Shown: positions 8,686 through 17,737 of the stretch, in pieces
How positions within the stretch are numbered: the stretch's first letter is position 1
Layout of the letters: each line of letters opens with the position of its first letter
NCBI GenBank assembly: GCA_900199655.1
Contig: FZRE01000013.1
Location: 1 to 64,000, forward strand
DNA: 64,000 nt
Source: Prevotellaceae bacterium KH2P17
Lineage (GTDB): Bacteria > Bacteroidota > Bacteroidia > Bacteroidales > Bacteroidaceae
Direction of reading: 5' to 3'
Program-made: the position numbers and the translations under genes
Notes under the pieces: model-generated
What the model was told of the DNA's origin: nothing
What the model saw: the letters and a program-made list of their open reading frames with translations, nothing else
The model's database searches: none

Positions 8686-9438
8686 TCAATATCTTCTTCT
8701 AAATTCGGCGCAGGTAATGGCCGTGGCTATGGCCACATTTAAACTGTCGGCCGTTTTACGGCCATCAGGAAAATTGGGAATCAGCAGCTTATGATTGATT
8801 TTCGGCCTGAGTTCAGGCGAAATCCCGTTGCCTTCGTTTCCCATGATGATGAGTCCGTAGTCGGTTAACTGCTGCTTGTAGATGCTGTCTCCATCGAGTA
8901 GGGTGCCGTAAACGGGATAGTCGGCCGGCAGAGAGCTGGCCAGTTCCGTCAGGTCTGTGTACATAATGTCTGCTCTGGCCAGGCTTCCCATTGTTGCTTG
9001 AACTACTTTCGGGTTGTAGACGTCGGCCGTATCGTTACTGCAATAGATGCGGTTGATGCCGAACCAGTCGGCTATCCGGATAATGGTTCCTAAGTTACCG
9101 GGGTCTTGCACACCGTCAAGCGCGAGCGAAAGCTGATGAGCCGGCGGCGCGGTAGGCTGGTTTTGTTGCGGAAACAAGGCCAAAACCTGCTGCGGATGCT
9201 GCAGAAGGCTGACCCTTCTCAGGTCGTTTTCCGAAACTTCGATACGCTCGCAGTCACCCTTTAGACTTGCTCCGTTGGCCGAAAACCATTGCCCCGTGGC
9301 CACTATTAGCCTGGCATCCATCGTTTCCAGCAGGTCACCCACAACCTTGGGGCCTTCAGCTACAAAGACTCCTTCTGCCTTTCGGTACTTCTTCTGTTCC
9401 AAAGAACGGATGTATTTGATTTTGGCTTTGCTGAGCAT
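8686..9438 (-). CDS. TrmH/SpoU-family RNA 2'-O-methyltransferase
   Basis: A 250-residue SPOUT-class methyltransferase expected to methylate a ribose in rRNA or tRNA. The N-terminal substrate-binding region (SKAKIKYIRSLEQKKYR, EGPKVV) precedes the SPOUT core: motif 1 LDGVQDPGNLGTIIRIADW, then IIMGNEGNGIS, then PNFPDGRKTADSLNVAIA, the knot region that binds S-adenosylmethionine. The start MLSKAKIKYIRSL at 9438 is preferred because the promoter box TATCTTTG (minus strand, 9457-9464) lies just upstream. First gene of the operon ending with hisB. The exact target base is not deducible. Confidence 0.88.
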   Translation of the reverse strand: MLSKAKIKYIRSLEQKKYRKAEGVFVAEGPKVVGDLLETMDARLIVATGQWFSANGASLKGDCERIEVSENDLRRVSLLQHPQQVLALFPQQNQPTAPPAHQLSLALDGVQDPGNLGTIIRIADWFGINRIYCSNDTADVYNPKVVQATMGSLARADIMYTDLTELASSLPADYPVYGTLLDGDSIYKQQLTDYGLIIMGNEGNGISPELRPKINHKLLIPNFPDGRKTADSLNVAIATAITCAEFRRRY

Positions 9439-9456
9439 TTTTGGTTTTTTATCATG

Positions 9457-9495
9457 CAAAGATAGCAATTATTCTCTGCTTTTTTATTATCTTTG
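9457..9495. promoter_or_regulatory. Back-to-back -7 boxes, RNA methyltransferase and tamL
   Basis: TATCTTTG occurs on the minus strand at 9457-9464 (for the methyltransferase) and on the plus strand at 9488-9495 (for tamL). The boxes are 23 bp apart and divergent, so the two polymerases would occlude each other. Neither has a clear TTTG -33 element. Confidence 0.6.
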
Positions 9496-9514
9496 CCGAA
9501 TAATTTACAAAGTT

Positions 9515-11767
9515 TTGAAGTTTATTATATTACATAAATCATCTTTTCTAAAAGGGTGCAGTAAGGAGATTGCGCCCTTGTTTTTAGGGCTTATTACTGT
9601 TCTTATTGCCTCGTGCAGTGCTACCAAGTTTGTGCCTGATGACAGTTATCTGCTGGAGAAGGTGCAAATCAGGTCGGAACAGAAGAAGTTTCCCGTTTCG
9701 GACCTTGCTCCCTACATCCATCAACAGGCCAACAGCCGCTGGTTCAGCTTGTTCAAGATACCCTTGGGAACGTATGCCTTGGCTGGCAAAGATACCACAA
9801 AGTGGATGAACAGAACCCTGCGGCGCATCGGAGAAGAGCCTGTTGTGTTTGATTCCGTGCAGGCCCGCCTGTCCTGTCAGGACCTTACTACGGCTATGCA
9901 GAACATGGGCTACATGCACGCTGCCGTGGATCTGAAAACCAAGAGACATGGTAAGAAACTTACGGCCATATACCTCTTGCGGCCGGGCGAGCCTTACTAC
10001 ATTCACCATGTGGCCTATGATGTCCAGGATGACAGCATTGCCGCCTTGCTGCAACTTGACAAACCTGAGAATCAGCAGCTGCGGGCCGGCTCACAATTTA
10101 CCGTTGCACGCCTGAATGAAGAGCGCCAGCGCATTACCACTCTCTTGGTTAACAGCGGCTACTACCGCTTCCATAAGGACTATATCCAGTTCAGTGCCGA
10201 CTCTGCTCGTAACAGTCAGGACGTGAACATCACCCTGCACTTGCTGAAATACAGGGCCAACAGCAGTTCGCCCGAAACACTCCATCCGCGATACAACATC
10301 AGCGGGGTACGATTTATGAGTGGCGACGAGGACGAGCAACTGCACCTCCGGCAGAAAGTACTCGAGTATAATACCGCCATAGAACCAGGCAAATACTACA
10401 GTGCTGCCGACTTGCAGAAAACTTACCACAACTTTGGCAAGCTGCAGGCCATACGCTACACCAACATCACTTTCCGCGAACATCCCGATACAACGCTGTT
10501 AGACTGTGATATTCAGCTGTCTACCAACAAACCTTCAACTATTTCTTTTCAGCCCGAAGGTACCAATACGGCAGGCGACCTGGGCGCTGCAGCCACGCTG
10601 ACTTATACCAACAAGAACCTGTTCCACGGCTCCGAGATGCTGAGCATCGCCCTGCGTGGCGCCTTTGAGGCCATTACGGGACTGGAGGGATATAAGGACC
10701 AGAATTATCAGGAATACAGTGTTGAGACCAAGCTGACGTTTCCTCGCTTTGTTGCTCCGTTCCTATCGCGCTCATTCCGGCGTCGGAGTCAGGCAACAAC
10801 CGAGTTGGCCGTGAGCTGGAATCTGCAAAACCGGCCCGAATTCCATCGGCGAGTATTCTCCACGGCATGGCGCTACAGATGGGCCGAACCTCATCACCAC
10901 ATCTCTTACCGCCTCGACTTTCTCGACCTGAACTATGTCTACATGCCCTGGATAAGCGAGACTTTTAAGCACGATTACCTGGAAAGCGCCAGCAGCCGGA
11001 ACGCCATTTTGCGCTACAACTACGAAGACCTGTTTATCATGAAGATAGGTTTCGGACTTACTTACAGCGACGGCGAAAACTCCGTACGCGCCAATGTAGA
11101 GACTGCCGGCAACCTCTTGGATGCAGTTTCGCGCGCCTCTGGCTTCAAGATAAATGACAACGGGCAGCGTACGTTGTTCAATATTGCCTATGCGCAATAT
11201 GCAAAATTCGATTTCGACTATACGCACCTGTTCCAGTTCGACAGCCACAATGCACTGGCACTGCATGGCGGTTTCGGCATAGCTTACCCCTACGGCAACA
11301 GCAAGGTGCTGCCGTTTGAGAAGCGCTATTTCTCGGGCGGAGCCAACTCCGTGCGCGGGTGGAGCGTAAGAGGACTGGGGCCGGGCAAGTTCAGGGGCAG
11401 CGATGGCCGGATAGACTTCATTAACCAGACCGGCGACATGAAGCTGGACTTGAATGCGGAGTACCGAACCTTCCTGTTCTGGAAGTTCAACGGAGCGGCT
11501 TTCATCGATGCCGGAAACATCTGGACACTGCGTAACTACGCAGAACAACCGGGCGGTCAGTTCAAGCTAAAGGATTTCTACAAGCAGATAGCCGTTGCTT
11601 ACGGATTGGGATTGAGGCTGAATTTCGATTACTTCATCCTGCGTTTGGATATGGGCATGAAAGCCATCAATCCGGCTTATCGCACCCAGCAGGAGCATTA
11701 TGCCATCTTCCATCCCAAGTTCAGTCGCGACTTCTCATTCCATTTTGCAGTAGGATTGCCGTTCTGA
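9515..11767 (+). CDS. tamL: TamL-like outer-membrane assembly lipoprotein (Omp85 family)
   Basis: About 750 residues. A lipobox (LIASC) is followed by POTRA-like repeats (about 30-320) and a C-terminal Omp85 beta-barrel with the conserved GGANSVRGWSVRGLGPGKF segment. TamL is the lipidated Bacteroidetes relative of TamA, which works with TamB in the outer membrane. I place the start at TTG 9515 because it follows the TATCTTTG box at 9488-9495 and gives a short signal peptide; no in-frame ATG lies between the promoter and the lipobox. No tamB gene is adjacent. The barrel end (HFAVGLPF) has the usual terminal aromatic residue. Confidence 0.85.
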   Translation: MKFIILHKSSFLKGCSKEIAPLFLGLITVLIASCSATKFVPDDSYLLEKVQIRSEQKKFPVSDLAPYIHQQANSRWFSLFKIPLGTYALAGKDTTKWMNRTLRRIGEEPVVFDSVQARLSCQDLTTAMQNMGYMHAAVDLKTKRHGKKLTAIYLLRPGEPYYIHHVAYDVQDDSIAALLQLDKPENQQLRAGSQFTVARLNEERQRITTLLVNSGYYRFHKDYIQFSADSARNSQDVNITLHLLKYRANSSSPETLHPRYNISGVRFMSGDEDEQLHLRQKVLEYNTAIEPGKYYSAADLQKTYHNFGKLQAIRYTNITFREHPDTTLLDCDIQLSTNKPSTISFQPEGTNTAGDLGAAATLTYTNKNLFHGSEMLSIALRGAFEAITGLEGYKDQNYQEYSVETKLTFPRFVAPFLSRSFRRRSQATTELAVSWNLQNRPEFHRRVFSTAWRYRWAEPHHHISYRLDFLDLNYVYMPWISETFKHDYLESASSRNAILRYNYEDLFIMKIGFGLTYSDGENSVRANVETAGNLLDAVSRASGFKINDNGQRTLFNIAYAQYAKFDFDYTHLFQFDSHNALALHGGFGIAYPYGNSKVLPFEKRYFSGGANSVRGWSVRGLGPGKFRGSDGRIDFINQTGDMKLDLNAEYRTFLFWKFNGAAFIDAGNIWTLRNYAEQPGGQFKLKDFYKQIAVAYGLGLRLNFDYFILRLDMGMKAINPAYRTQQEHYAIFHPKFSRDFSFHFAVGLPF

Positions 11768-11780
11768 AATTGTTCAGGAG

Positions 11781-11850
11781 GAACTTTCGACACTTGTCGC
11801 ACAATCGTGTGACACCTGTCGAATAATCGTGCGACAAGTGTCGAAAGTTC
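11781..11850. repeat. 70-bp triple-dyad element, copy 3
   Basis: The most symmetric copy: the outer 22 bp on each side are perfect inverted repeats, starting GAACTTTCGACACTTGTCGC. Three dyads are at 22-bp spacing. It lies between convergent genes (tamL and the 11879 lipoprotein). The right flank, 11851-11872, is a fourth, weaker dyad related to the flank of copy 1. Confidence 0.92.
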
Positions 11851-11878
11851 CCGAAGCACATGTTCAGCATGCTATATT

Positions 11879-12352
11879 TTATCGTTCTTGTTCCTTCAAG
11901 GCACGCGGCAGCGAACTGAGTGCCACTTTCCACTTCTCGTTTCTGCGCACAGCAGTGAGCGTGTAGGAGGCTTCGTCGGTTAGGTGAGCCACCGTTCCAA
12001 TGGTATCCATGCGCAAAAAATCCCTGACACTGATGTTTACCGTAGCCGTAGTATCGTTGTCGGCATAGGCTATGTCCTGAATTTCACACTTTGCACCTTG
12101 GGCTTGGGCTTTCAAAACATCTACGTCCTCCTGGTGTACCTGGCTTGCAGCATAACGCAGCCATCGTCCACTTTCCGGAGTACAATATGCTTTGGCAGCT
12201 TCAAACCGCCAGTTATAATAATTGGTGGCAAACGAGTCGGCGGTTTCCTTTAACAGGACTTCGTCGTCCTGATGGTGGCAAGCCCCGAGCGAAGCTGCCA
12301 ACAGGCAGAATGCGAAGAGAGAGAGGGCGAATGGCAACTTGCGAAAAGACAT
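11879..12352 (-). CDS. Putative lipoprotein, possibly NTF2-like
   Basis: A 157-residue exported protein with a signal peptide and lipobox (SLGAC, Cys24). The mature part begins with an alpha-helical segment (ADSFATNYYNWRFEAAKAYC) and continues with beta-like segments (TATVNISVRDFL, SYTLTAVRRNEKWKVAL), an arrangement resembling NTF2/SnoaL-like or DUF4878-type lipoproteins; this assignment is inference from pattern only. A TACCTTTG box on the minus strand (12374-12381) lies upstream. Function unknown. Confidence 0.7.
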   Translation of the reverse strand: MSFRKLPFALSLFAFCLLAASLGACHHQDDEVLLKETADSFATNYYNWRFEAAKAYCTPESGRWLRYAASQVHQEDVDVLKAQAQGAKCEIQDIAYADNDTTATVNISVRDFLRMDTIGTVAHLTDEASYTLTAVRRNEKWKVALSSLPRALKEQER

Positions 12353-12391
12353 AACTCAATCATTAATTTTGTACAAAGGTAAAGAAATAAT

Positions 12392-12422
12392 TTTGTAGTC
12401 TCGAACCTTTTCTTTACTTTTG
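12392..12422 (+). promoter_or_regulatory. Promoter and ribosome-binding site of the MBL gene
   Basis: TTTG (12392-12395), 19 bp, then TACTTTTG (12415-12422). The transcript would carry AAGGAG at 12431-12436, a good Shine-Dalgarno sequence 5 bp before the ATG at 12442, which is uncommon in this window. Confidence 0.7.
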
Positions 12423-12441
12423 TAGAAAATAAGGAGCGATA

Positions 12442-13245
12442 ATGCTGAAATTTATTTCTTTCGGCAGTGGTAGCAGTGGTAACAGTTATTTCCTATATAC
12501 AGAGACAGACGGATTGCTCATTGACGCAGGCGTTGGTGTCAGGGCACTCAAGCGACATTTCAAAGAGTACGGATTGTCGTTGTCGAATGTCAAGAACATA
12601 CTTGTTACCCACGACCATGCCGACCATGTTAGATGTGTTGGTAATTTGAGCAGAGATTATGACATACCTGTTTATGCAACGGAGAGAGTACATCAAGGAA
12701 TAAGGAACAACTATTGTGTAAAATGCAAGATATCTCCGGAGCGAACAAAGATTATAGAGAAGGGTAGTACTTTCCAAATCAATGACTTCACGATAACTTC
12801 TTTTGGCGTGCCGCACGACAGTACCGACTGTGTGGGCTACCAGGTGAGGTATAATGACGTCTGCTTCGTAGTTATGACCGACGTCGGACATGTGACTGAT
12901 GAGATGAAACCATTCATTGCATCGGCCAATTATCTGGTCATTGAGGCCAACCACGACGAGGAGATGCTTCTGCGCGGCAGTTATCCCAAACACTTGCAGC
13001 AACGCATCTTGAGCGATAACGGGCACCTTTCTAATTATAACTGCGGCGTGGCCATAACGGAGAATGCCACGCCGGAGCTCAAGCATGTATGGCTTTGCCA
13101 CATCAGCGAGGATAATAACCATCCCGAACTGGCACGCAAAACGGTGGAGCAAGTTCTCAGATCGCATGGCATTATAGCCGGTACAGACTTCCAGTTGGAA
13201 GTGTTGCGGCGTAAAATTCCATCCGAAATATACGATTTGGTTTAG
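12442..13245 (+). CDS. MBL-fold metallohydrolase (YycJ/WalJ-like)
   Basis: A 267-residue metallo-beta-lactamase-fold hydrolase. The N-terminus FISFGSGSSGNSYFL and the metal motif THDHADH (HxHxDH) are typical of the YycJ/WalJ group, some members of which are 5'-3' exonucleases linked to DNA repair or cell-wall signalling. Further ligands are plausible in EANHDEEML and near GHLSN. Its 3' end is only 12 bp from the convergent glycosyltransferase gene, with no terminator or repeat between. Substrate not deducible. Confidence 0.85.
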   Translation: MLKFISFGSGSSGNSYFLYTETDGLLIDAGVGVRALKRHFKEYGLSLSNVKNILVTHDHADHVRCVGNLSRDYDIPVYATERVHQGIRNNYCVKCKISPERTKIIEKGSTFQINDFTITSFGVPHDSTDCVGYQVRYNDVCFVVMTDVGHVTDEMKPFIASANYLVIEANHDEEMLLRGSYPKHLQQRILSDNGHLSNYNCGVAITENATPELKHVWLCHISEDNNHPELARKTVEQVLRSHGIIAGTDFQLEVLRRKIPSEIYDLV

Positions 13246-13257
13246 TCTCGGCCCGCT

Positions 13258-14163
13258 CTATTCTTTATGGTTCAGGCACTCCAAGTAATACCCCAACTTG
13301 TAGAGTTGGAATGTAATGAGCCGTGGGTTGGCACCGCACAGATTGCTGCGCCAGCGGTTTCGCGTACGTTTAAAGAGCCCGGAAAAGAGTGTGTCGAGAT
13401 AAAGTTTGCGCAAGGATGTGCTGATGTGGTCCAGCCGTGAGTACCCGGACAAATCTTGCCTGAAGTGTGCAAGGGTTCTGATAGCCTCTTCCGTTTTCTC
13501 TACGAATGTCTTGTTGGTTTCAAAATGCGAATAGGTGACGGGGTTCTCGATGTGGCTGATGCTGATGCCTTGTTCCTTGAGCCGCTTTCCAAGCATGACA
13601 TCTTCGTATCCGTAAGCCTGCATCCGCTCGTCCATTGGCGTGCTGCGCATGACGTCGCAGCGTATCATGAAGTTGCAGGAGCGGAAGTGTTGGTTTGCAT
13701 GCCGGCGCCTTTTGGCCAGCGTTTGTGTGTGGCAGTAGTGGCGTTCGTACGCATAACGCAGGTTGTGTTTGTAGGTTCCGGCCTCGTCTGCAACCTTAAA
13801 TCCGCCGTAAATAACAGGTTGACGGTTATTGGTAGCACTGAGATAAGTAGATACAAAGGTGGGGTTGTTTATCTGCACATCGCTGTCAACAAACACGAGC
13901 CAATGGTATTGGGATTCTGATGCGAGAAAGTTTCTGATTGAAGCTCGGCCTACATTCTGCCGTCTGATGATGTATCGGCAGTTTGTCAGGTTGTTGATGG
14001 GCTCGTTACGTGCAATTACATCAGCCTGCGTAGAACCGTCATCGGCAACAATCACTTCATACCCGAAGCCTGCAATGGCTTCAGCTTGCCGGGCAATGGC
14101 AGTAACCAATGCCACGCAAACGCTGTTGTAAGTGGGTATGAGGAAAGATATTCCGCTTTTCAT
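13258..14163 (-). CDS. Family 2 glycosyltransferase
   Basis: A 301-residue soluble GT-A-fold glycosyltransferase. ISFLIPTYNSV begins the nucleotide-binding fold, EVIVADDGSTQ carries the first acidic residues, NVGRASIRNF follows, and VFVDSDVQI is the DxD metal/nucleotide-sugar motif. No membrane helix is seen. It starts 17 bp after the uvrA stop codon, so it is probably translated from the uvrA transcript. The acceptor, perhaps cell-surface polysaccharide, cannot be inferred since no other polysaccharide genes adjoin. Confidence 0.88.
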   Translation of the reverse strand: MKSGISFLIPTYNSVCVALVTAIARQAEAIAGFGYEVIVADDGSTQADVIARNEPINNLTNCRYIIRRQNVGRASIRNFLASESQYHWLVFVDSDVQINNPTFVSTYLSATNNRQPVIYGGFKVADEAGTYKHNLRYAYERHYCHTQTLAKRRRHANQHFRSCNFMIRCDVMRSTPMDERMQAYGYEDVMLGKRLKEQGISISHIENPVTYSHFETNKTFVEKTEEAIRTLAHFRQDLSGYSRLDHISTSLRKLYLDTLFSGLFKRTRNRWRSNLCGANPRLITFQLYKLGYYLECLNHKE

Positions 14164-14180
14164 CGGCCGTCGTTAACGTG

Positions 14181-17012
14181 TCAGAGTTTCTCTTTCAGGT
14201 ACTTGCCCGTTATGCTTCCCTTGCAGGCTGCTATGTTTTCAGGCGTTCCGGCACATACCAGGCCGCCTCCCTTGGCACCACCGTCGGGTCCCAAGTCAAT
14301 AACCCAGTCGGCGCACTTGATGACATCCATGTTGTGTTCAATGACTATAACGGAGTGTCCGCGCTCTATCAGTGCGCTGAAAGCATGGAGCAGCTTCTGT
14401 ATGTCGTGGAAGTGGAGTCCCGTTGTTGGCTCGTCGAAGATGAAGAGGCTGGGCTCCTGTTTCTCCTGTCCAATGAAGTAGGCCAGTTTAACGCGCTGGT
14501 TTTCGCCGCCGGACAGCGTACTTGAGTTCTGTCCGAGCTTGATGTAGCCCAGTCCAACTTCCTCAAGCGGCTGCAAACGGGTAACTATATTCTTCTGTTT
14601 ATACGTATTGAAGAAGGCTATAGCTTCTGAAACGGTCATGTTCAGCACATCGTTGATGTTCTTCTCATGGAACCTCACGTCCAGTACATCGTGCTTGAAG
14701 CGTTGTCCGTGGCAGGCTTCACACTCCAATACAAGGTCGGCCATGAACTGCATCTCAACCGTAATGACGCCAGCCCCCTTACATTCCTCGCACCTGCCTC
14801 CTTCTGCATTGAATGAGAAATACTGCGCCGAGAACCCCAACTGCTTGGCCAGAGGCTGCTCGGCAAACAGCTGCCGGATGGCATCATATGCCTTTACGTA
14901 GGTTGCCGGATTGGAACGCGTACTCTTGCCGATAGGGTTCTGGTCAACGAATTCTACGTGTTTGATGTGTTCCCAGTTTCCTTCCATGGTGATGTACTCG
15001 CCCGGAATGTCGGCAACTTCATCAAGATGACGTTTCAGGGCAGGGTAGAGGATGCCCTTGACCAAGGAAGATTTGCCCGATCCGGAGACACCAGTAACAA
15101 CGGTGAGCACATTCAGCGGGAACTTAACGTCAATGCCTCGCAGGTTGTTCATGCGTGCCCCTTTAATCTCAACGGCCATGTTCCAGCTGCGCCGCGACTT
15201 GGGCGTGTCAATCGTTTCAGTCCCTGTAAGGTATTTGATGGTGTAACTTCGGGGGTATTTCTTCAGGAGTTCGTCGTTCTTCAGTGTCTTGTTTATCTCT
15301 TCGGTGTCACCTTCAAATACGATTTCACCGCCGTTTGTGCCCGCATCAGGCCCCACATCAATCAGATAGTCGGCTGCACGCATGATTTCTTCGTCGTGCT
15401 CCACCACCATCACAGTATTGCCGAGACTCTGCAAATCCTTCAGAACATGGATGAGCCTGTCGGTATCCCGGCTGTGGAGACCTATGCTCGGTTCGTCAAG
15501 AATGTAGAGAGAACCGACGAGAGAACTGCCGAGAGACGTTGTGAGACTAATTCTTTGAGACTCGCCACCCGACAATGTATTCGATTGCCGGTTCAGCGTG
15601 AGATAGCCCAAACCTACCTCATTAAGGAATTGCAGACGGCTTTTTATTTCCGTGAGCAGTCGTTTGGCCACGTCGGCGTCATGCTCGCTGAGTTGGAGAG
15701 AGCTGAACCACTCAGTCAGATTGGTTATAGGCATCTCTACCAAATCCGTTATGCTCATGCCGTTAATCTTCACCCATGTGGCTTCTTTCTTCAGGCGCGT
15801 GCCATGACAGTCAGGACAAGTTGTCTTGCCTCTGTATCTGCTCATCATGACACGGTACTGTATCTTGTACTGGTTCTCCTTTACCATCTGGAAGAAGCTG
15901 TCAATCGAGACCTGGTCGTGGATGTCGAGTTTCGCTTCCGAAGGCAGCCCATGCCACAGCTGGTCCTTCTCTTTACGCGAAAGTTCAAAGTACGGCTTGA
16001 ATATAGGAAAGTTATCCCGCTGTGCCCTGCGGCAGAATTCGTCCTGCCATATCTTCATCTTGTCGCCATGCCAGCACTGCACGCAACCGTCATAAACACT
16101 GAGCGTAGAATTGGGGATGACGAGTTTCTCGTCAATGCCGATGATATTGCCGAACCCCTCGCATGTAGGACAGGCGCCAAGTGGCGAGTTAAAGGAGAAC
16201 ATATTGTCGTTTGGTTCCTCGAACTTCATGCCGTCGGCTTCGTACTTGGTTGAGAATTCATAGCACAGATTAGACGGCAGGAACATGAGCTTGCACCTTC
16301 CGTCGCCCTCGTACATGGCCGTTTCGGCGGAGTCCACGAGTCGTGAGAGCTCGCTCTTCTCGTCAGACACGCTCATCCTGTCTATGACTATATAGATTTC
16401 TTTGTCCCGGATGCCGTCCTCGTTGCCGCCTGCCTCTTCCAGAACGTCGTCTATTCGCTTCACTTCCCCGTCCATTAACAGGCGCGAGTAACCCTCCTGA
16501 AAATCCATTTCGAGCTGCTTCAGAACCGTTCTTCCTTCGGTTATGTGCAGCGGAGCCAGCACCATGAACTTGGTACCTTTGGAGAATTGCCGCGTACACT
16601 GTATGATATCTTCGGTAGAGTGCTTCTTAACTTCCTGCCCGGATATAGGCGAGTAGGTCTTGCCAATGCGCGCGAAGAGCAGGCGCAGATATTCATATAT
16701 CTCGGTAGAGGTGCCTACGGTGGAGCGTGGATTGCGCGCTATGACTTTCTGCTCGATGGCTATGGCCGGAGGCAAGCCTTTGATGAAATCGCATTCGGGC
16801 TTGCTCATGCGGCCTAAAAACTGGCGGGCATAGCTCGAAAGAGATTCTACATACCGCCTCTGTCCCTCGGCGTACAGCGTATCGAAGGCCAATGACGACT
16901 TGCCGGAGCCTGAAACACCTGCAACGACAATGAACTTGTTTCGTGGTATCCGCAAGTCTACGTTCTTCAGATTGTTGGCTCTCGCTCCCTTTATCTCAAT
17001 ATATTTATCCAT
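14181..17012 (-). CDS. uvrA: Excinuclease ABC subunit A
   Basis: A 943-residue damage-recognition ATPase of nucleotide excision repair. Two ABC modules are visible: the first Walker A VSGSGKSSLAFDTLYAEGQR and signature LSGGESQRI; the second GVSGSGKSSLVKGIL and LSGGENQRVKLA. Zinc-binding cysteine pairs occur (CPTC, CPDCHG, CEECKGAG...CEACHGQ). The start MDKYIEIKGARANNL at 17012 is the conserved N-terminus; a minus-strand promoter lies just upstream (17038-17068). The long open frames antisense to it are codon-bias shadows. Confidence 0.97.
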   Translation of the reverse strand: MDKYIEIKGARANNLKNVDLRIPRNKFIVVAGVSGSGKSSLAFDTLYAEGQRRYVESLSSYARQFLGRMSKPECDFIKGLPPAIAIEQKVIARNPRSTVGTSTEIYEYLRLLFARIGKTYSPISGQEVKKHSTEDIIQCTRQFSKGTKFMVLAPLHITEGRTVLKQLEMDFQEGYSRLLMDGEVKRIDDVLEEAGGNEDGIRDKEIYIVIDRMSVSDEKSELSRLVDSAETAMYEGDGRCKLMFLPSNLCYEFSTKYEADGMKFEEPNDNMFSFNSPLGACPTCEGFGNIIGIDEKLVIPNSTLSVYDGCVQCWHGDKMKIWQDEFCRRAQRDNFPIFKPYFELSRKEKDQLWHGLPSEAKLDIHDQVSIDSFFQMVKENQYKIQYRVMMSRYRGKTTCPDCHGTRLKKEATWVKINGMSITDLVEMPITNLTEWFSSLQLSEHDADVAKRLLTEIKSRLQFLNEVGLGYLTLNRQSNTLSGGESQRISLTTSLGSSLVGSLYILDEPSIGLHSRDTDRLIHVLKDLQSLGNTVMVVEHDEEIMRAADYLIDVGPDAGTNGGEIVFEGDTEEINKTLKNDELLKKYPRSYTIKYLTGTETIDTPKSRRSWNMAVEIKGARMNNLRGIDVKFPLNVLTVVTGVSGSGKSSLVKGILYPALKRHLDEVADIPGEYITMEGNWEHIKHVEFVDQNPIGKSTRSNPATYVKAYDAIRQLFAEQPLAKQLGFSAQYFSFNAEGGRCEECKGAGVITVEMQFMADLVLECEACHGQRFKHDVLDVRFHEKNINDVLNMTVSEAIAFFNTYKQKNIVTRLQPLEEVGLGYIKLGQNSSTLSGGENQRVKLAYFIGQEKQEPSLFIFDEPTTGLHFHDIQKLLHAFSALIERGHSVIVIEHNMDVIKCADWVIDLGPDGGAKGGGLVCAGTPENIAACKGSITGKYLKEKL

Positions 17013-17037
17013 GTACAATACCTTGTGATTGAGTATG

Positions 17038-17068
17038 CAAAAATACATTATTTTGTCCGAAATACAAA
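17038..17068 (-). promoter_or_regulatory. uvrA promoter
   Basis: On the minus strand TTTG (complement of 17065-17068), 19 bp, then TATTTTTG (complement of 17038-17045), giving a leader of about 20 nt before the uvrA ATG. No SOS-type operator was recognised. Confidence 0.7.
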
Positions 17069-17186
17069 ACAAACCTGCCGTTTTGTTCTTTCATGCTGCC
17101 GGAGGCAGACATTGCAGACCGTGGCAAGCAGCATTTCTGTATCCGGATTACGGAAAGGAGGGCAAGCGTAAAAAGTGAAGAAAATA

Positions 17187-17218
17187 TTTGGTGGTTCTGA
17201 AAAAAGTAGCTACCTTTG
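17187..17218 (+). promoter_or_regulatory. tRNA-Arg promoter
   Basis: TTTG (17187-17190), 20 bp, TACCTTTG (17211-17218), ending 21 bp before the first tRNA. Consensus -33/-7 arrangement for Bacteroidetes. Confidence 0.8.
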
Positions 17219-17239
17219 CACTCGCAAAACACGAATAAT

Positions 17240-17313
17240 GGCTCCGTAGCTCAACTGAATAGAGCATCTGACTACGGATCAGAAGGTTCCGGGTTTGAAT
17301 CCCAGCGGAGTCA
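17240..17313 (+). tRNA. tRNA-Arg (anticodon ACG), first copy
   Basis: A 74-nt cloverleaf: acceptor GGCTCCG/CGGAGTC, D arm GCTC/GAGC, anticodon arm TCTGA-CTACGGA-TCAGA with anticodon ACG (read as ICG after A34 deamination), T arm CCGGG-TTTGAAT-CCCAG. CCA happens to follow directly (17314-17316). The T loop has T at position 56 and the D loop A at 19, so the usual G19-C56 pair is replaced by a potential A19-U56. T-stem pair 50-64 is C-A, a mismatch. Confidence 0.95.
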
Positions 17314-17344
17314 CCAAGTTCGTTATTTGCAACCAAAACGGTTA

Positions 17345-17418
17345 GGCTCCGTAGCTCAACTGAATAGAGCATCTGACTACGGATCAGAAGGTTCCGGGTT
17401 TGAATCCCAGCGGAGTCA
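17345..17418 (+). tRNA. tRNA-Arg (anticodon ACG), second copy
   Basis: Identical over all 74 nt to the first copy and separated from it by 31 bp, evidently a tandem duplication transcribed from the same promoter. Here the 3' end is followed by CAA, so CCA must be added enzymatically. A terminator follows at 17420-17446. Confidence 0.95.
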
Positions 17419-17419
17419 C

Positions 17420-17446
17420 AAGAGAGTCGTAAGACTCTCTTTTTTT
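17420..17446 (+). terminator. Terminator of the tRNA-Arg pair
   Basis: A perfect stem AGAGAGTC-GTAA-GACTCTCT (17421-17440) followed by six T residues, 2 bp after the second tRNA. Confidence 0.93.
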
Positions 17447-17513
17447 GTTTTCCCAACTCTCATGCTTTTCGTTTTCATTCCTGCTCTTCTGCGGTGCTGA
17501 AGCTATGCTCCGT

Positions 17514-17583
17514 GAACTTTCGACAAGTGTCGCATTTATATTCGACAAGTGTCACACAATCGTGCGACAAGTGTCGAAAGTTC
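17514..17583. repeat. 70-bp triple-dyad element, copy 4
   Basis: Same length and outer arms as the other copies, but the interior reads best in the opposite orientation: its reverse complement aligns with copy 1. Three GACAnnTGTC dyads at 22-bp spacing, preceded on the left by GCTGAAGctATGCTCCG, the flank module. It lies between the tRNA terminator and the convergent maeB 3' end. Confidence 0.9.
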
Positions 17584-17661
17584 CAGACCGGCATTATCAA
17601 GGAACCTGAACGGACAGATGGAGACCTTCGTTTTGCATCTCCCGGCTGCATCAAACAACAA

Positions 17662-17692
17662 CCCCCGACAGTCAACTGCTGACTATCGGGGG
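17662..17692 (-). terminator. Terminator of maeB
   Basis: A 13-bp stem with one mismatch (CCCCCGACAGTCA with TGACTATCGGGGG), loop ACTGC, followed on the minus strand by TTGTTGTTTG; 45 bp past the maeB stop. Confidence 0.85.
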
Positions 17693-17737
17693 CGTGTGGA
17701 TTTGTTTTCTGCTTCGTGCAGGCTAACCTGTCAAGCC

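Noticed and set aside
14958-16253. 431-codon plus-strand frame opposite uvrA
   Set aside because: Antisense shadow of uvrA; no family resemblance, no promoter.
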